Shown in pieces: positions 25,969-34,811 of a stretch of 42,708 nucleotides of DNA. Origin of the DNA: Dehalococcoidia bacterium (GTDB lineage Bacteria > Chloroflexota > Dehalococcoidia > CAUJGQ01); contig DATGEL010000074.1 in assembly GCA_035310145.1 (NCBI GenBank), forward strand, positions 1-42,708. Direction: 5' to 3'. The notes below the pieces were generated by a model. It was not told the DNA's origin, ran no database searches, and worked only from the letters and a program-made list of their open reading frames with translations. A program made the position numbers and the translations under genes. Position 1 is the stretch's first letter; every line of letters begins with the position of its first letter.

Positions 25969-26694
25969 TTATGTCGTCACACCGGCAGTTGCCGTCTCTT
26001 CGGTCTCGCCGCAGCCGCCGCACTCGAACCAGCGGCGCAGCGCGGTGTTGCGGCGCAGGCGGTCGAAAATCGCGTGGCGGGTGCGGTAGACATCCTCCAC
26101 GGTCGGAAAGAGGTCGGGCCGGGCCGCCTGGATCTCGGCCGATTTCAGCTCGCGCTCGTAGGCGAGCTGCACCAGCACGCGGTCGGCCTCGGAGTGCAGC
26201 GACGCCTGTACCCGCCGCCAGAAGTCGTGCCAGTCCGGCTCGGAGCCACACTCGACCGCCAGCAACCGTTCCGCCTGTTCCGGTTCGAGATCGCTGGCGA
26301 AGCGCGCCGCGCAGGCCGCCTTGCGTTTGGCGTCGATCACGACGCTGGTGGCGCAGAGCATCAGGTACTTCAGCACGGCACGGATATCTTTGGCGCGGCA
26401 GAGGCGGTCGACCGTGAACGCGTGCCAGAACTTCAGCCAGGCCGCGGCACACAGATCTTCCAGTTCGGCCGGAGGTGCGCCGGCGCGGCGGCACCAGGCG
26501 GCGACCTGGCAGTTGTAGATCGTGTACAGCGCCTCCCAGGCGATTTCATCGCGCGCGATGACGGCACGCCGCACGAGCTCGTTGGCATAGCCGTCGTCGT
26601 GCGCCTGGCCGCGGTGATAGCGGTCGTGCTGCATGCGGCAGTGCCAGGCGAGCTCCTGCACCGGCAACATTGCGAGGGACATTGCCGCGATCAT
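25969..26694 (-). CDS. non-canonical sigma-70-like protein
   Basis: About 241 residues. The first half resembles sigma region 2: AWEALYTIYNCQVAAWCRRA, LEDLCAAAWLKFWHAFT and KYLMLCATSVVIDAKRKAA. The second half looks like a divergent region 4: YERELKSAEIQAARPDLFPT then VEDVYRTRHAIFDRLRRN. The C-terminus has CGGC. This matches a class of sigma-like proteins I associate with Chloroflexota; whether they direct transcription is not known to me. ATG 26694 has GGAGGG 6 nt upstream and is preferred to starts at 26718. It is 194 bp downstream of the LuxR-type gene, and the gap carries a phased 10-bp repeat. Confidence 0.65.
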   Translation of the reverse strand: MIAAMSLAMLPVQELAWHCRMQHDRYHRGQAHDDGYANELVRRAVIARDEIAWEALYTIYNCQVAAWCRRAGAPPAELEDLCAAAWLKFWHAFTVDRLCRAKDIRAVLKYLMLCATSVVIDAKRKAACAARFASDLEPEQAERLLAVECGSEPDWHDFWRRVQASLHSEADRVLVQLAYERELKSAEIQAARPDLFPTVEDVYRTRHAIFDRLRRNTALRRWFECGGCGETEETATAGVTT

Positions 26695-26850
26695 CTCGAA
26701 CCCTCCGCCGGCCGACACGGCGCCCGCGACGGGCGAGCGCGACGGCGGCCTTCACGGTCGAGGGTACCGGCAGGCGAAGCGGGGGCCATCCGCGAAACCG
26801 CTGAATCTTCGCAACGGAAAAATCATCCGCGCGTCGGCCGCCGTCCGGGT

Positions 26851-26880
26851 AACTACGTAGCCGTACGCAGCCGCACGTAG
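26851..26880. promoter_or_regulatory. three phased 10-bp repeats ahead of the sigma-like gene
   Basis: On the minus strand the units are CTACGTGCGG, CTGCGTACGG and CTACGTAGTT, exactly abutting, so each falls on the same face of the helix. The array lies 8 bp past the LuxR-type stop codon and 157 bp before the sigma-like start. It looks like an array of protein binding sites. Confidence 0.55.
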
Positions 26881-26887
26881 GCGGCCG

Positions 26888-29800
26888 TTAGACGAGGCCA
26901 TGCCGAATGGCGTAGGCCACGGCCTCGCTGCGGCCACGGACGCCGATCTTGGCGTAGGTGCGCTGGATGTGCGTCTCGACGGTGCGCGGGCTGAGCACCA
27001 GGCGGTCCGCGATCTCCTTGTTGCTCAGCCCCGCCGCAAGCAGCTTCAGTACCTCGGCCTCACGCTCGCTGAGCCCATCGGGATATTCGGCCCGGCCGCG
27101 GCCGGCAGCAGCGGCAGCCGGTGCAGCCGCCTGCAGCACGGCGCTGAGCGCTTCGCAACGCCGCGTGAGGCTGGCCATGTCCAGCTTCACCGCCGTGGCC
27201 GCCGCCTGCGCCAGCAGCGCCGCGGCCCGCTCGCGGTCGCCGGGGGCGCCACGCGCCAGCAGCATGGCGGCATAGTTGCACTGCGCCACCGCCAGCCAGG
27301 GCAGGGCGCCGAGGCGGGCGTTCATCGCCAGCGCCGCTTCGAAGTGGCGTTCGGCATCCTCCCAGCGCTGCAGCGTCGTCGCCAGCAGCCCCAGGCAGCG
27401 GGCCACCGAGCCGGTGCAACCCGCGCCTCCGCTGATCACGACGTTGCAGCGTGCATAGGGCAGCAGGAGATCGTAGAGCTGGATCGCCCGCTCAGCATCG
27501 GCGAGGAAGGCACAACACTCGGCAAGCGATGTGAGCGACGTCAGCCAGAGGTTATCCTGCGGAATTGTCTCGAACCCGTCTGCCGCCACCGCTTCGAGCG
27601 TCACCCGGGCCTCGGCCTCAAGCTCCAGCTCGGCGTAGAGATAGGCCAGGCCGCAGCGCCATACCGCCATCGACGGGTACTCGGCGGCGAACCCCTGAAG
27701 CACCTCTTGCAGACCTTCCAGGCGGCCCTGGAGGATGCGCAGGATCAGCAGCAGCCCCGCGTGAGTCGTGCGTGCGTCCGCGCGCCCGGCGCGCTGAGCG
27801 AGGGCGAAGCCGGCTTCGGCTGCGGCTTCGGCCTCGCTGAAGCGCCCGCTCATGCAGGCGGTGGTGGATCGCAGGGCGGCGACCTGCGCCAAATGCACGG
27901 GCTGACGCAGACGCTCGGCAAGCGCAGCATAGGCCTCGATCGCCGCTTCGGCGCCGGCGGCATCGCCAAGCTCGAGCAGACAGATGGCGCACCAGCCGTG
28001 GCCGGAAAGCTCCAGCGCCAGGTTCTGCTCGGCCCGCGCAAGCTGCACCAGCTCTTCGCTACGTGCGAGCCGTCGTTCCGGGTCGAGGGCGCCGCTCAAC
28101 ACTTCGAAACGCAGCGCATAGGCCGTCGCCTCAGCATCAGCCAGGCGGCGAGCCATGGCGGCGCCGGCTGTTCCCAGTTCAAGGCTGCGCTCGACCTCGG
28201 GGAGGTGCCAGAGCTCGATCGCGAGCCGGATAAGCAGCATCGCCCGCTCGCGGCTGTCGCCCTGCTCCAGCATGGCGAGCGCCTCGCCGAGCAGGCGCGC
28301 CAGCTCCGGGTCGCCGCTGTGGCGCTGCGGAATGTCGGCGGCGATTCCCTGCACCGCGCGCACGAAGCGGGCCTTATCGCGCTGCGCGAGGGCAGCCGCC
28401 CGGAGGAACGTTTCGCGAGCGATGGCGACGTCGCCCGCCATACGCCGGGCATTGCCCAGGCTCAGCAGCAGATCGCAGCGAGCGCTGGGCGTGCTCTCCT
28501 CTGCCAGCTCTTCGACATCGTTGCCGGCCAGGTCGAGCACGTGCAGCGCGCTCGCGAAGTGCTCAGCTGCCTCCTCGTAGGCGTAAATCGTCAACGCGTG
28601 GTCGCCCGCCCAGCGCTCGTAGCGGGCCGCCTTGCCGGCGTCGCGGGCCGGCGCGGCGCGAACGAAATGACTAGCGAGTTCGGCAAGCTGCGCGCCCGCG
28701 CCGCCGCCGTACAGGCGCTCGAGCGCCTCGCCGGCCAGCCGGTGCAGGCGCATGCGGCGGGTGCTGGGCAGGTCTTCGTAGAGGATGTTGCGGATCAGCG
28801 CATGAGCGAAGCGATACCAACCCGCGCTTGCCGGCACCGCCTCGATGATGCCGCGCGTCTCGGCCTCCTCGAGGGCGTCAAGCACGTCTTCAGCCGAGAG
28901 GCGGGCGTCGGGCAGCACGGCGACCACCGCCTGCAAGGGGCGGAGCTGAAACTCCTGGCCGAGCACCGATGCCGTCGCCAGGGTGGCGATACACGCGTCG
29001 GAGAGCAGTTCCAGCCGCCGGCCGATCGCATCGCGAACCGTGTGCGGAATCGTCCATCTGATCGCGCCGGTCGGTGTGCCGCCCCAGGCATCGAGTCGCC
29101 CATCCGCGCTAAGCAGCCGAAGGATCTCCGAGGCGAAGAAGGGATTCCCCTCGGTTTCGCGCGTGACGAGATCGACGAGGGGTTCCGGCGGTTGTTTGCC
29201 GGTCACCGTGGCCACCAGGCGCGCGATGTCGGGCTTCGTGAGTCCGGCGAGCGGCAGGCGCAGCAGGATCGGCGAACGCGCGAGGTCGGCGAGCGCCCGA
29301 GCCAGCGGGCGGCCTCGCGTCGCCTCGTCGTCGCGGTAGGTGGCCAGGATTACGAGCGGCGCGTCGCGCAGCTCGCGCACCATGAACTGCAACTGGAGCA
29401 GCGAGGCCGAATCCGCCCAGTGCAGGTCGTCAAGTACGATCAGCAGCGGCTGGCGCCTGGCGGCGGCGAAGAGGAACCGCGCCAGGCCGTCGAACATCTG
29501 GAACTGGGCCTGGTCTGGCGCGATGGGCGGCGGCTCCGGCTGTGCGCCGATCAGATCGTGCAGTTCGGGCACGAGCTGGGCGACGATCGGCGCGGCCGTA
29601 CCCAGTTCCGCGCGCAGGCGCTCCGGCTCGGCTTCGCGCAGGCAGCCGCGGATGACCTGCACCCAGGGCCAGAAGGGCGGAGCGCCCTCGCTCTCGTGGC
29701 AGCGCCCCCACAGGACCCGCAGGCCGCGCGCGGCGGCCGCCCGCGCGAGCTCTTCGGCGGTGCGTGTCTTGCCGATCCCCGCCTCGCCGTAGACGAGGGC

Positions 29801-29905
29801 AACGCTGCCGCCCTCGACCACGGCATCCAGCAGGGTGCCGAGCAGGGCCAGTTCTCGCTCGCGGCCGATGTAGGTCGTTGCGAGGGCCGAAGTGTGCAGA
29901 TTCAT
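26888..29905 (-). CDS. large ATPase LuxR-family regulator (LAL/MalT-like)
   Basis: 1005 residues in three parts. An N-terminal AAA/STAND-type ATPase has YIGRERELALLGTLL, Walker A GEAGIGKT (40-47) and Walker B LLIVLDDLHWAD (about 154-165). A long Ala/Leu/Glu-rich helical middle resembles TPR repeats. The C-terminal 60 residues are a LuxR/GerE helix-turn-helix (LSEREAEVLKLLAAGLSNKE, IADRLVLSPRTVETHI). Such proteins activate transcription when ATP and an inducer are bound. ATG 29905 begins just before homology. It stands between a sigma-like gene and a metallopeptidase-like gene, all on the minus strand; its targets are unknown. Confidence 0.92.
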   Translation of the reverse strand: MNLHTSALATTYIGRERELALLGTLLDAVVEGGSVALVYGEAGIGKTRTAEELARAAAARGLRVLWGRCHESEGAPPFWPWVQVIRGCLREAEPERLRAELGTAAPIVAQLVPELHDLIGAQPEPPPIAPDQAQFQMFDGLARFLFAAARRQPLLIVLDDLHWADSASLLQLQFMVRELRDAPLVILATYRDDEATRGRPLARALADLARSPILLRLPLAGLTKPDIARLVATVTGKQPPEPLVDLVTRETEGNPFFASEILRLLSADGRLDAWGGTPTGAIRWTIPHTVRDAIGRRLELLSDACIATLATASVLGQEFQLRPLQAVVAVLPDARLSAEDVLDALEEAETRGIIEAVPASAGWYRFAHALIRNILYEDLPSTRRMRLHRLAGEALERLYGGGAGAQLAELASHFVRAAPARDAGKAARYERWAGDHALTIYAYEEAAEHFASALHVLDLAGNDVEELAEESTPSARCDLLLSLGNARRMAGDVAIARETFLRAAALAQRDKARFVRAVQGIAADIPQRHSGDPELARLLGEALAMLEQGDSRERAMLLIRLAIELWHLPEVERSLELGTAGAAMARRLADAEATAYALRFEVLSGALDPERRLARSEELVQLARAEQNLALELSGHGWCAICLLELGDAAGAEAAIEAYAALAERLRQPVHLAQVAALRSTTACMSGRFSEAEAAAEAGFALAQRAGRADARTTHAGLLLILRILQGRLEGLQEVLQGFAAEYPSMAVWRCGLAYLYAELELEAEARVTLEAVAADGFETIPQDNLWLTSLTSLAECCAFLADAERAIQLYDLLLPYARCNVVISGGAGCTGSVARCLGLLATTLQRWEDAERHFEAALAMNARLGALPWLAVAQCNYAAMLLARGAPGDRERAAALLAQAAATAVKLDMASLTRRCEALSAVLQAAAPAAAAAGRGRAEYPDGLSEREAEVLKLLAAGLSNKEIADRLVLSPRTVETHIQRTYAKIGVRGRSEAVAYAIRHGLV

Positions 29906-30041
29906 GCCTATCTCGAATCGAACCTGTCGAGGCAGCCAGCATAGCGGCGTTGCCGCGAGTTTGCACGGCGCGAGCCCGTGAGCACCCCGTTCGAAACGTC
30001 CACCGCCGCGGAGTTCTCCGGCACAGCCGGATCGGCGCCCC

Positions 30042-31304
30042 TCAGAACGGATTGTCGCTCCGCAGAAGGACGTTCCGACCTGGTGGGTACCGCCGGTTCA
30101 TCAGCTTGAGAAACGCGGCGAAGCCTTGCTGCCCGCTCTTGCGAGTAAGCGTCCGGTACGTGTCGCCCAGGGTGTTGCCACCGGCCGCGATGATGTTCCG
30201 CCAGCTCTGCTTGCGCTGGTAGCGCAGGTAGTTGAGAAAGAGCACGCCGCAGCCGACCGAGACGAGCTCCGTATCGCTGTGCACGTCATCGTTGACGAAA
30301 TCAGGACGGTCGGGATTCCCGGCTGCATCGCGGTTGTTCAGCCAGTATGACCCGGCCAAAAAGCCGCCGAACGCCCGCGGGTGCAGCTCTTCTGCCAGCA
30401 CGCGCGACAGGGCTTCGCCGTTGGTGTGACGGCAGCGCCAGCCGTTGTGCTTCGTCGCGGCGAAGACCTCGGCGATCTCGGCGGCCAGCATCATCGGCAC
30501 GACGCCGGGCTGGAGCCCCATGACCGCGGAGCAGTGGATCTCGGTCGCGTGGCAGCTCTCGTGCATGGCGCCGAACACGCCCTCGTCGATGTAGACATCG
30601 AAGTGTGCCGGCGCTGCACCGCCTGGATTGGCGGCCATCCCGAAGTAGGCGCATAGCCGGGCATAGTCGGCCTCGCACGACGCGAAGATGTCGGCGGCGA
30701 GCGACTCCCCGACCGGCACGCCTGTGCTGTCGAGCCGCATGTCGTACCGGACGGTGAAATGGGTGACTCCAGGCGGAGGGTTCACCACGACGTACTGGAC
30801 GTTGTCGTACTGGCGGATGCCGATCGTCGCTTCCGGCGGCAACTGCCGCGCCAGCGCGGCTGCCGCCGCGCGCGTCGCGCCACGGGGCGGCAGCGGAACC
30901 GCCACGCTCTCCGAAGCGACCGTGGTTCCCATGCTGATCTCCGCGCTGACCACGAGCCAGTGCGCCTCGTTCCGCACGACGTAGGTGAAGTGCGGCAACA
31001 CGCCCTGCCTGACGGCGCCGGCGATCAGCCTCCCCATCGCCCGGTATTCGGCGTTGCCTGGACTGCCGAGCTGCTTCAGCTGATTGAGCGTGAACTGGTC
31101 ATTGGCGGAGAGGGCGAGCGTTGCCGGACGAATCGGCGTAGCCAGATAGTCGAGCAAGTCGCGCTCGATCTCGTCGGCCGCCCGCTCGCGAGCGGCGCGG
31201 GGCAAACTGAAGACGTTTTGCAGGAAGGTGTTCCATTTCACCGGCATCGGCACGGCAACGGTACTGTTCACGGCGCCGCTGGGAATGATCGGTCCAAAGG
31301 CCAC
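30042..31304 (-). CDS. putative HExxH zinc metallopeptidase, family not recognised
   Basis: 420 residues from the GTG at 31304, which has AAGGAG 8 nt upstream; ATG 31325 and GTG/ATG further out lack this. A HESCH motif (His248, Glu249, His252) lies in a helix after DVYIDEGVFGAM, and Glu276 or Glu279 in AAEIAEVFAATK is a candidate third zinc ligand, as in gluzincins. Conserved-looking blocks follow: NGEALSRVLAEELHP, AGSYWLNNRD, SVGCGVLFLNYLRYQRKQSW. There is no signal peptide or membrane segment, so it seems cytoplasmic. I do not recognise the family, and activity is inferred only from the motif. Confidence 0.7.
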   Translation of the reverse strand: MAFGPIIPSGAVNSTVAVPMPVKWNTFLQNVFSLPRAARERAADEIERDLLDYLATPIRPATLALSANDQFTLNQLKQLGSPGNAEYRAMGRLIAGAVRQGVLPHFTYVVRNEAHWLVVSAEISMGTTVASESVAVPLPPRGATRAAAAALARQLPPEATIGIRQYDNVQYVVVNPPPGVTHFTVRYDMRLDSTGVPVGESLAADIFASCEADYARLCAYFGMAANPGGAAPAHFDVYIDEGVFGAMHESCHATEIHCSAVMGLQPGVVPMMLAAEIAEVFAATKHNGWRCRHTNGEALSRVLAEELHPRAFGGFLAGSYWLNNRDAAGNPDRPDFVNDDVHSDTELVSVGCGVLFLNYLRYQRKQSWRNIIAAGGNTLGDTYRTLTRKSGQQGFAAFLKLMNRRYPPGRNVLLRSDNPF

Positions 31305-31348
31305 GGCGGGGTCTCCTTCGTCCATCGCTCGCGCACGCGCGGGTGAAC

Positions 31349-31369
31349 GGCATTGCCGCGGGCAATGCC
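31349..31369. promoter_or_regulatory. 21-bp palindrome upstream of the metallopeptidase-like gene
   Basis: GGCATTGCC and GGCAATGCC flank GCG. It lies 45 bp before the GTG start, a usual place for an operator. No clear -10 is visible beside it. The rest of the 195-bp gap to sbcD shows nothing else. Confidence 0.5.
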
Positions 31370-31499
31370 TTGCACGCACTGCTCACTCGACCTGATCAAC
31401 GAAGCGGAATGCCGTCTTTGCACACGGTCGAGAAGAAAATCGTGCGGCGCGGCCCGCGTATCGTTGCGAGCATGGACGAGAAGCGCTGCGGCCCGCCGC

Positions 31500-32741
31500 C
31501 TACTCCGGCTCGTTCACGCCTTCCACGATGACGCGGGCGTGGCTGAGCAGTTGCTCGCGGTAGTCGGCCGGCGTCTCGCGGCTGTCGAAGTAGCGGCCGA
31601 GCGCGTCGAGCGGCGCCATGCGCTCCGGCGAGGCTTCGTCGAAGGCGCGGCGGCGGCGCTCCTGCACCAGGCTCTTGCTGATCGTCGCGACGACGTGCGC
31701 CCCGGCCAGCGCCTCGCGCACGTCGTTATCGCGCAGGGCGGCGTTCTGCGGTGGCGTAAGCGTGATCAGTACGCGCACGATCGCATCGCGCACGTCGGCG
31801 CGGCGGATGGCGGCGATCACGTCGCCGGTCGCGTCCTCGCCGCGCACGGTGACCTCGACCGTGACGAAGCGGCGCGCCCGCACGCGCCGGAACTCAACCT
31901 CGGTGACGCGCTGGCCCGCGGGCAGCGCCGGGTCGAGGGTGGCGACCATGAAGCCCTTGTCGTCGTGCTCCTCGCCGAAGTCGACGCGCTGCATCGAGCC
32001 GGCATAGTACATCGGCGGGCGCGAGCCGACCTGCTGCTGGATGTGGTGGTGACCCAGGGCCACGTAGTCGAAGCGATCGGCGTCCAGCACGCTCGGCTGC
32101 AGCGCGGGGAAACGGCCGACGGTCATCCAGTCTTCGCTGCCCGTCTTCACCTTCGATCCGTGCATGGCGATGTGCGCGGTGAGGATCGCGGGGATCGACG
32201 GATCGAGCGCCTCGGCTTCGTCGCGGATCGTGTCGCCGAGGATCTCCTCGATCTTGCGATCCACCTCGTCGATGCTGAGGGCACGGTGCTCCTCTTTGGT
32301 GAGCAGCGTGCTGCGGCTGGGCCAGGGCACGCCGACGATCTGCACGGGGCCGCCGCGCGTCTGCACGCGCGTGGTGCCGATGCGCGAGCCGAGGTAGACG
32401 TTTTCGACCTGCAACGTGCGGAAGATCTCCAGCGCGTTGGCGCGGGCGGCGGCGTTGGGCAGGTCGTGGTTGCCGATCAAGAGATAGACGGGGATGCCGC
32501 TCGAGGCGAGCCTGTGCACGCGTTTGGCGAACTCGCGCTGGTGCGTCTGCGTCGGATCGCGCGTCTTGTAGGCGTCGCCGGCGAAGACAACGAGGTCCGC
32601 CTGCTCGCCCAGCGCGTACTCGACGAGCTCGTCGAAGGCGCCGAGGAAGTCCAGCAGGCGCGAGGGCAGGCCCGTCTCCGGGTCGGGTCGGCTGTAGTTC
32701 TCCACGCCGATGTGCAGGTCGGCGAAGTGGATGAGTTTCAC
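31500..32741 (-). CDS. sbcD: SbcD/Mre11-type DNA exonuclease subunit
   Basis: 413 residues with the calcineurin-like phosphoesterase motifs in order: FADLHIG (Asp8, His10), VVFAGDAYKTRD, LIGNHDLP, then LTAHIAMHG and YVALGHHHIQQ. These bind two manganese ions for the nuclease active site. The C-terminal cap region (ADVRDAIVRVLITLT onward) is present. It works with SbcC in end and hairpin processing. ATG 32741 matches the family start. Heptad array H4 lies 39 bp upstream; the partner gene sbcC is 5.6 kb downstream beyond three inserted genes. Confidence 0.95.
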   Translation of the reverse strand: MKLIHFADLHIGVENYSRPDPETGLPSRLLDFLGAFDELVEYALGEQADLVVFAGDAYKTRDPTQTHQREFAKRVHRLASSGIPVYLLIGNHDLPNAAARANALEIFRTLQVENVYLGSRIGTTRVQTRGGPVQIVGVPWPSRSTLLTKEEHRALSIDEVDRKIEEILGDTIRDEAEALDPSIPAILTAHIAMHGSKVKTGSEDWMTVGRFPALQPSVLDADRFDYVALGHHHIQQQVGSRPPMYYAGSMQRVDFGEEHDDKGFMVATLDPALPAGQRVTEVEFRRVRARRFVTVEVTVRGEDATGDVIAAIRRADVRDAIVRVLITLTPPQNAALRDNDVREALAGAHVVATISKSLVQERRRRAFDEASPERMAPLDALGRYFDSRETPADYREQLLSHARVIVEGVNEPE

Positions 32742-32780
32742 GGGGCCGTCCTGGGGCGAATTGCAACGATGTGGGAGACA

Positions 32781-32815
32781 AGGAAATAGAATGTAGGAGA
32801 TAGGAAATAGGGGAA
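32781..32815 (+). repeat. heptad array H4
   Basis: AGGAAAT, AGAATGT, AGGAGAT, AGGAAAT, AGGGGAA in tandem. Together with H5 (33272), which has the same unit in inverted orientation, it flanks the four-helix-bundle pseudogene. Confidence 0.7.
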
Positions 32816-32847
32816 GGACGGCCGAGGGCCGGAGGACGTCTCCGCGC

Positions 32848-33246
32848 TCACTTTCCTTCCCTTGCCCTCCGTACGTTTCGGCGCATGGACGTGAGCATAC
32901 GGCCGATCTCCAGCATCATGGCGCGGGTTCGCTGCTTCCCCGGCCGGGAACCAGCCGATTTGCTCGCAGAGCGTGAGCAACGTTTCCACCTCTGCCAGCG
33001 AGCCTTGCGCGATAGACAAGAATTGCGCCTTTTCGGCACGTGACTCCCGCGCCCAACTTCCGCCACGTTCGTCGGCACGGAAACCGCCGCCCGCGTGATC
33101 TGCGAGCGCATTCCGTTTATCTCCTCATGCGGCAGTCGCGGCGCCAGCGCGTAGATCGACCGCGCCATCGCCATACCCTTCTGCCACACGATCAACTGCC
33201 AATAGGCCGGGCCACCGCTCCTCTTCTCATGCTCGTCCGCGGCCAA
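32848..33246 (-). pseudogene. frameshifted four-helix-bundle (23S rRNA IVS/S23-type) gene
   Basis: The first part reads YWQLIVWQKGMAMARSIYAL and GMRSQITRAAVSVPTNVAE, the start of the four-helix-bundle family (TIGR02436-like). Just after NVAE (about 33052-33060) the homology moves to another frame: FLSIAQGSLAEVETLLTLCE then QIGWFPAGE. It returns to the first frame near 32921-32940 with MMLEIGRMLTSMRRNVR. Restoring one base at each site would give an ordinary protein of about 130 residues. Either the gene is dead or the sequence has two small errors. Function of the free-standing family is unknown. Confidence 0.75.
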
Positions 33247-33271
33247 CCCACGGTCTCCTGGAGACCACCCT

Positions 33272-33306
33272 CTATTTCCTATTTCCTGTATCCTATTTCC
33301 TCATTC
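33272..33306 (+). repeat. heptad array H5 containing the glyS stop codon
   Basis: CTATTTC, CTATTTC, CTGTATC, CTATTTC, CTCATTC. The TGA of the minus-strand glycyl-tRNA synthetase gene (33301-33303) is inside the last unit. Confidence 0.7.
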
Positions 33307-34689
33307 CTTGGGCAGCTCCGGCTCGTAGCCCGCGGCCAGGGCGGCCGAACGCGCCACGGCCGCGTCGTGGCGCTCGCGCAGCGCCGCCAGCAGGCCGCCG
33401 ATCGGCACGCGCTCCTGCGCCATGCTGTCGCGCTCGCGGATCGTCACGGCCTGGTCCGCTTCGACGGTTTGGAAGTCCACGGTCACGCACCAGGGCGTGC
33501 CGATCTCGTCCTGGCGGCGGTATCGGCGGCCGATCGCCTGCGAGTCGTCGTACTGCGTGACGAAGTGCGGCCGCAGCAGCTCCCAGACGCGGCGCGCGGT
33601 GGGCGTCAGCTTCTCGTTGCGGCTGAGCGGCAGGATCGCCACCGTCACCGGCGCGATCGTTGGGTGCAGATGCAGCACCGTGCGCTTCTCGCCGTTCTCC
33701 AGCGTCTCCTCGTCGTAGGCGTCGCAGAGCAGGGCGAGAAAGGTACGGTCCACACCGGCGGCCGGCTCGACCACATAGGGAACGATGTGCTGTTTGCTCT
33801 CTTCGTCGAAGAAGCTGAGCTGCTGGCCAGAAAGCTCGCTGTGCTGGCGCAGGTCATAGTCGCTGCGCGAGGCGATGCCCTCCAGCTCCTGCCAGCCGAT
33901 CGGATAGAGATACTCGATGTCCGTCGTGCCGATCGAGTAGTGCGCCAGCGCCTCTTTGGGATGCATGAGATAGCGCAGCTTCTCCGGCTTGATGCCCAGG
34001 CGCAGGAACCAGCGAAAACGCTCCTTGCGCCAGTAATCGTAGGCGGCGTGGTGCTCGCCGGGCTTTACAAAGTACTCCATCTCCATCTGCTCGAACTCGC
34101 GCGTTCGAAAAATGAAGTTGCCGGGCGTGATCTCATTGCGGAAGCTGCGGCCGTTCTGCGCGATGCCGAAGGGCAGCTTCTTGCGCGTGCTGGTGAGCAC
34201 GTTCTCGAAGTTAATGAACATGCCCTGCGCGGTCTCCGGCCGCAGATAGGCGACGTTCTCCTCCGACTGCACCGGGCCGACGTACGTCTGCATCATCATG
34301 TTGAACAGGCGCGGCTCGGTGAACTGGCCGGTCATGCCGCAGTCGGGGCAGGGGCCGGCGAGGTCGATATGGTCGGCGCGGAAGCGCGACTGGCAGTTCT
34401 TGCAGTCCACCATCGGGTCGTTGAAGGTGCTAACGTGGCCGGAGGCGACCCAGACCTTCGGGTTGGTGATGACCGTCGCTTCGAGGCCGACGACGTCGTC
34501 GCGCTCCTGCACCATCGCCCGCCACCAGGCGTTGCGGATGTTGCGGCGCAGCTCGGCGCCGAGCGGACCGTAGTCCCAGGCGTTGGCGAAGCCGCCGTAG
34601 ATCTCGGCGGCCGGGTAGACAAAACCGCGCCGCTTGCAAAGGGAGACGAGCGTCTCCATATCGACGGAAGTGCTCGAAGTCTGGGTCAC
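33301..34689 (-). CDS. glyS: glycyl-tRNA synthetase (single-chain, alpha2 type)
   Basis: About 462 residues of class II synthetase. Motif regions visible: [20 protein letters not shown] at the start, [35 protein letters not shown] (motif 2), then [18 protein letters not shown] (motif 3). The C-terminal anticodon domain begins at [19 protein letters not shown] CxxC...CxxC zinc-like insert ([13 protein letters not shown]) is present. It charges tRNA-Gly with glycine in the cytoplasm. GTG 34689 follows GAGAGGA by about 9 nt; ATG 34659 is the next option and ATG 34755 adds unrelated residues close to the promoter. No T-box leader is seen. Confidence 0.94.
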   Translation of the reverse strand: MTQTSSTSVDMETLVSLCKRRGFVYPAAEIYGGFANAWDYGPLGAELRRNIRNAWWRAMVQERDDVVGLEATVITNPKVWVASGHVSTFNDPMVDCKNCQSRFRADHIDLAGPCPDCGMTGQFTEPRLFNMMMQTYVGPVQSEENVAYLRPETAQGMFINFENVLTSTRKKLPFGIAQNGRSFRNEITPGNFIFRTREFEQMEMEYFVKPGEHHAAYDYWRKERFRWFLRLGIKPEKLRYLMHPKEALAHYSIGTTDIEYLYPIGWQELEGIASRSDYDLRQHSELSGQQLSFFDEESKQHIVPYVVEPAAGVDRTFLALLCDAYDEETLENGEKRTVLHLHPTIAPVTVAILPLSRNEKLTPTARRVWELLRPHFVTQYDDSQAIGRRYRRQDEIGTPWCVTVDFQTVEADQAVTIRERDSMAQERVPIGGLLAALRERHDAAVARSAALAAGYEPELPKE

Positions 34690-34767
34690 CAAGCCTGTCC
34701 TCTCGTCCGCCGCTGGCTGCGACGGCGGCGCCGTGCGCTGCGATCGTTGGAACAAATGTATGTACGA

Positions 34768-34796
34768 ACCGTATCAATCCGGCGGGATGGGGTCAA
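34768..34796 (-). promoter_or_regulatory. promoter of the glycyl-tRNA synthetase gene
   Basis: On the minus strand TTGACC (34791-34796), a 17-nt spacer, and TACGGT (34768-34773) preceded by TGA as an extended -10. Transcription would start near 34761, about 72 nt before GTG 34689, which argues against the ATG at 34755. Confidence 0.5.
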
Positions 34797-34811
34797 ACGG
34801 CGCGGCCGGTC

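Noticed and set aside
26900-29944. Open frame of about 1000 codons on the plus strand
   Set aside because: It lies wholly opposite the LuxR-type gene, has Arg/Gln/His-rich low-information protein and no homology; it is a GC-rich antisense shadow. The same applies to the long plus-strand frame opposite sbcC (23319-25871), the minus frame opposite the sigma gene (583-2556) and the plus frame opposite hppA (35199-37544).
32848-33246. Intact gene call for the four-helix-bundle protein
   Set aside because: Homology switches frame twice, so a continuous reading gives nonsense in the middle third.
34690-34811. T-box leader ahead of the glycyl-tRNA synthetase gene
   Set aside because: The predicted leader is about 72 nt, too short, with no T-box core sequence.
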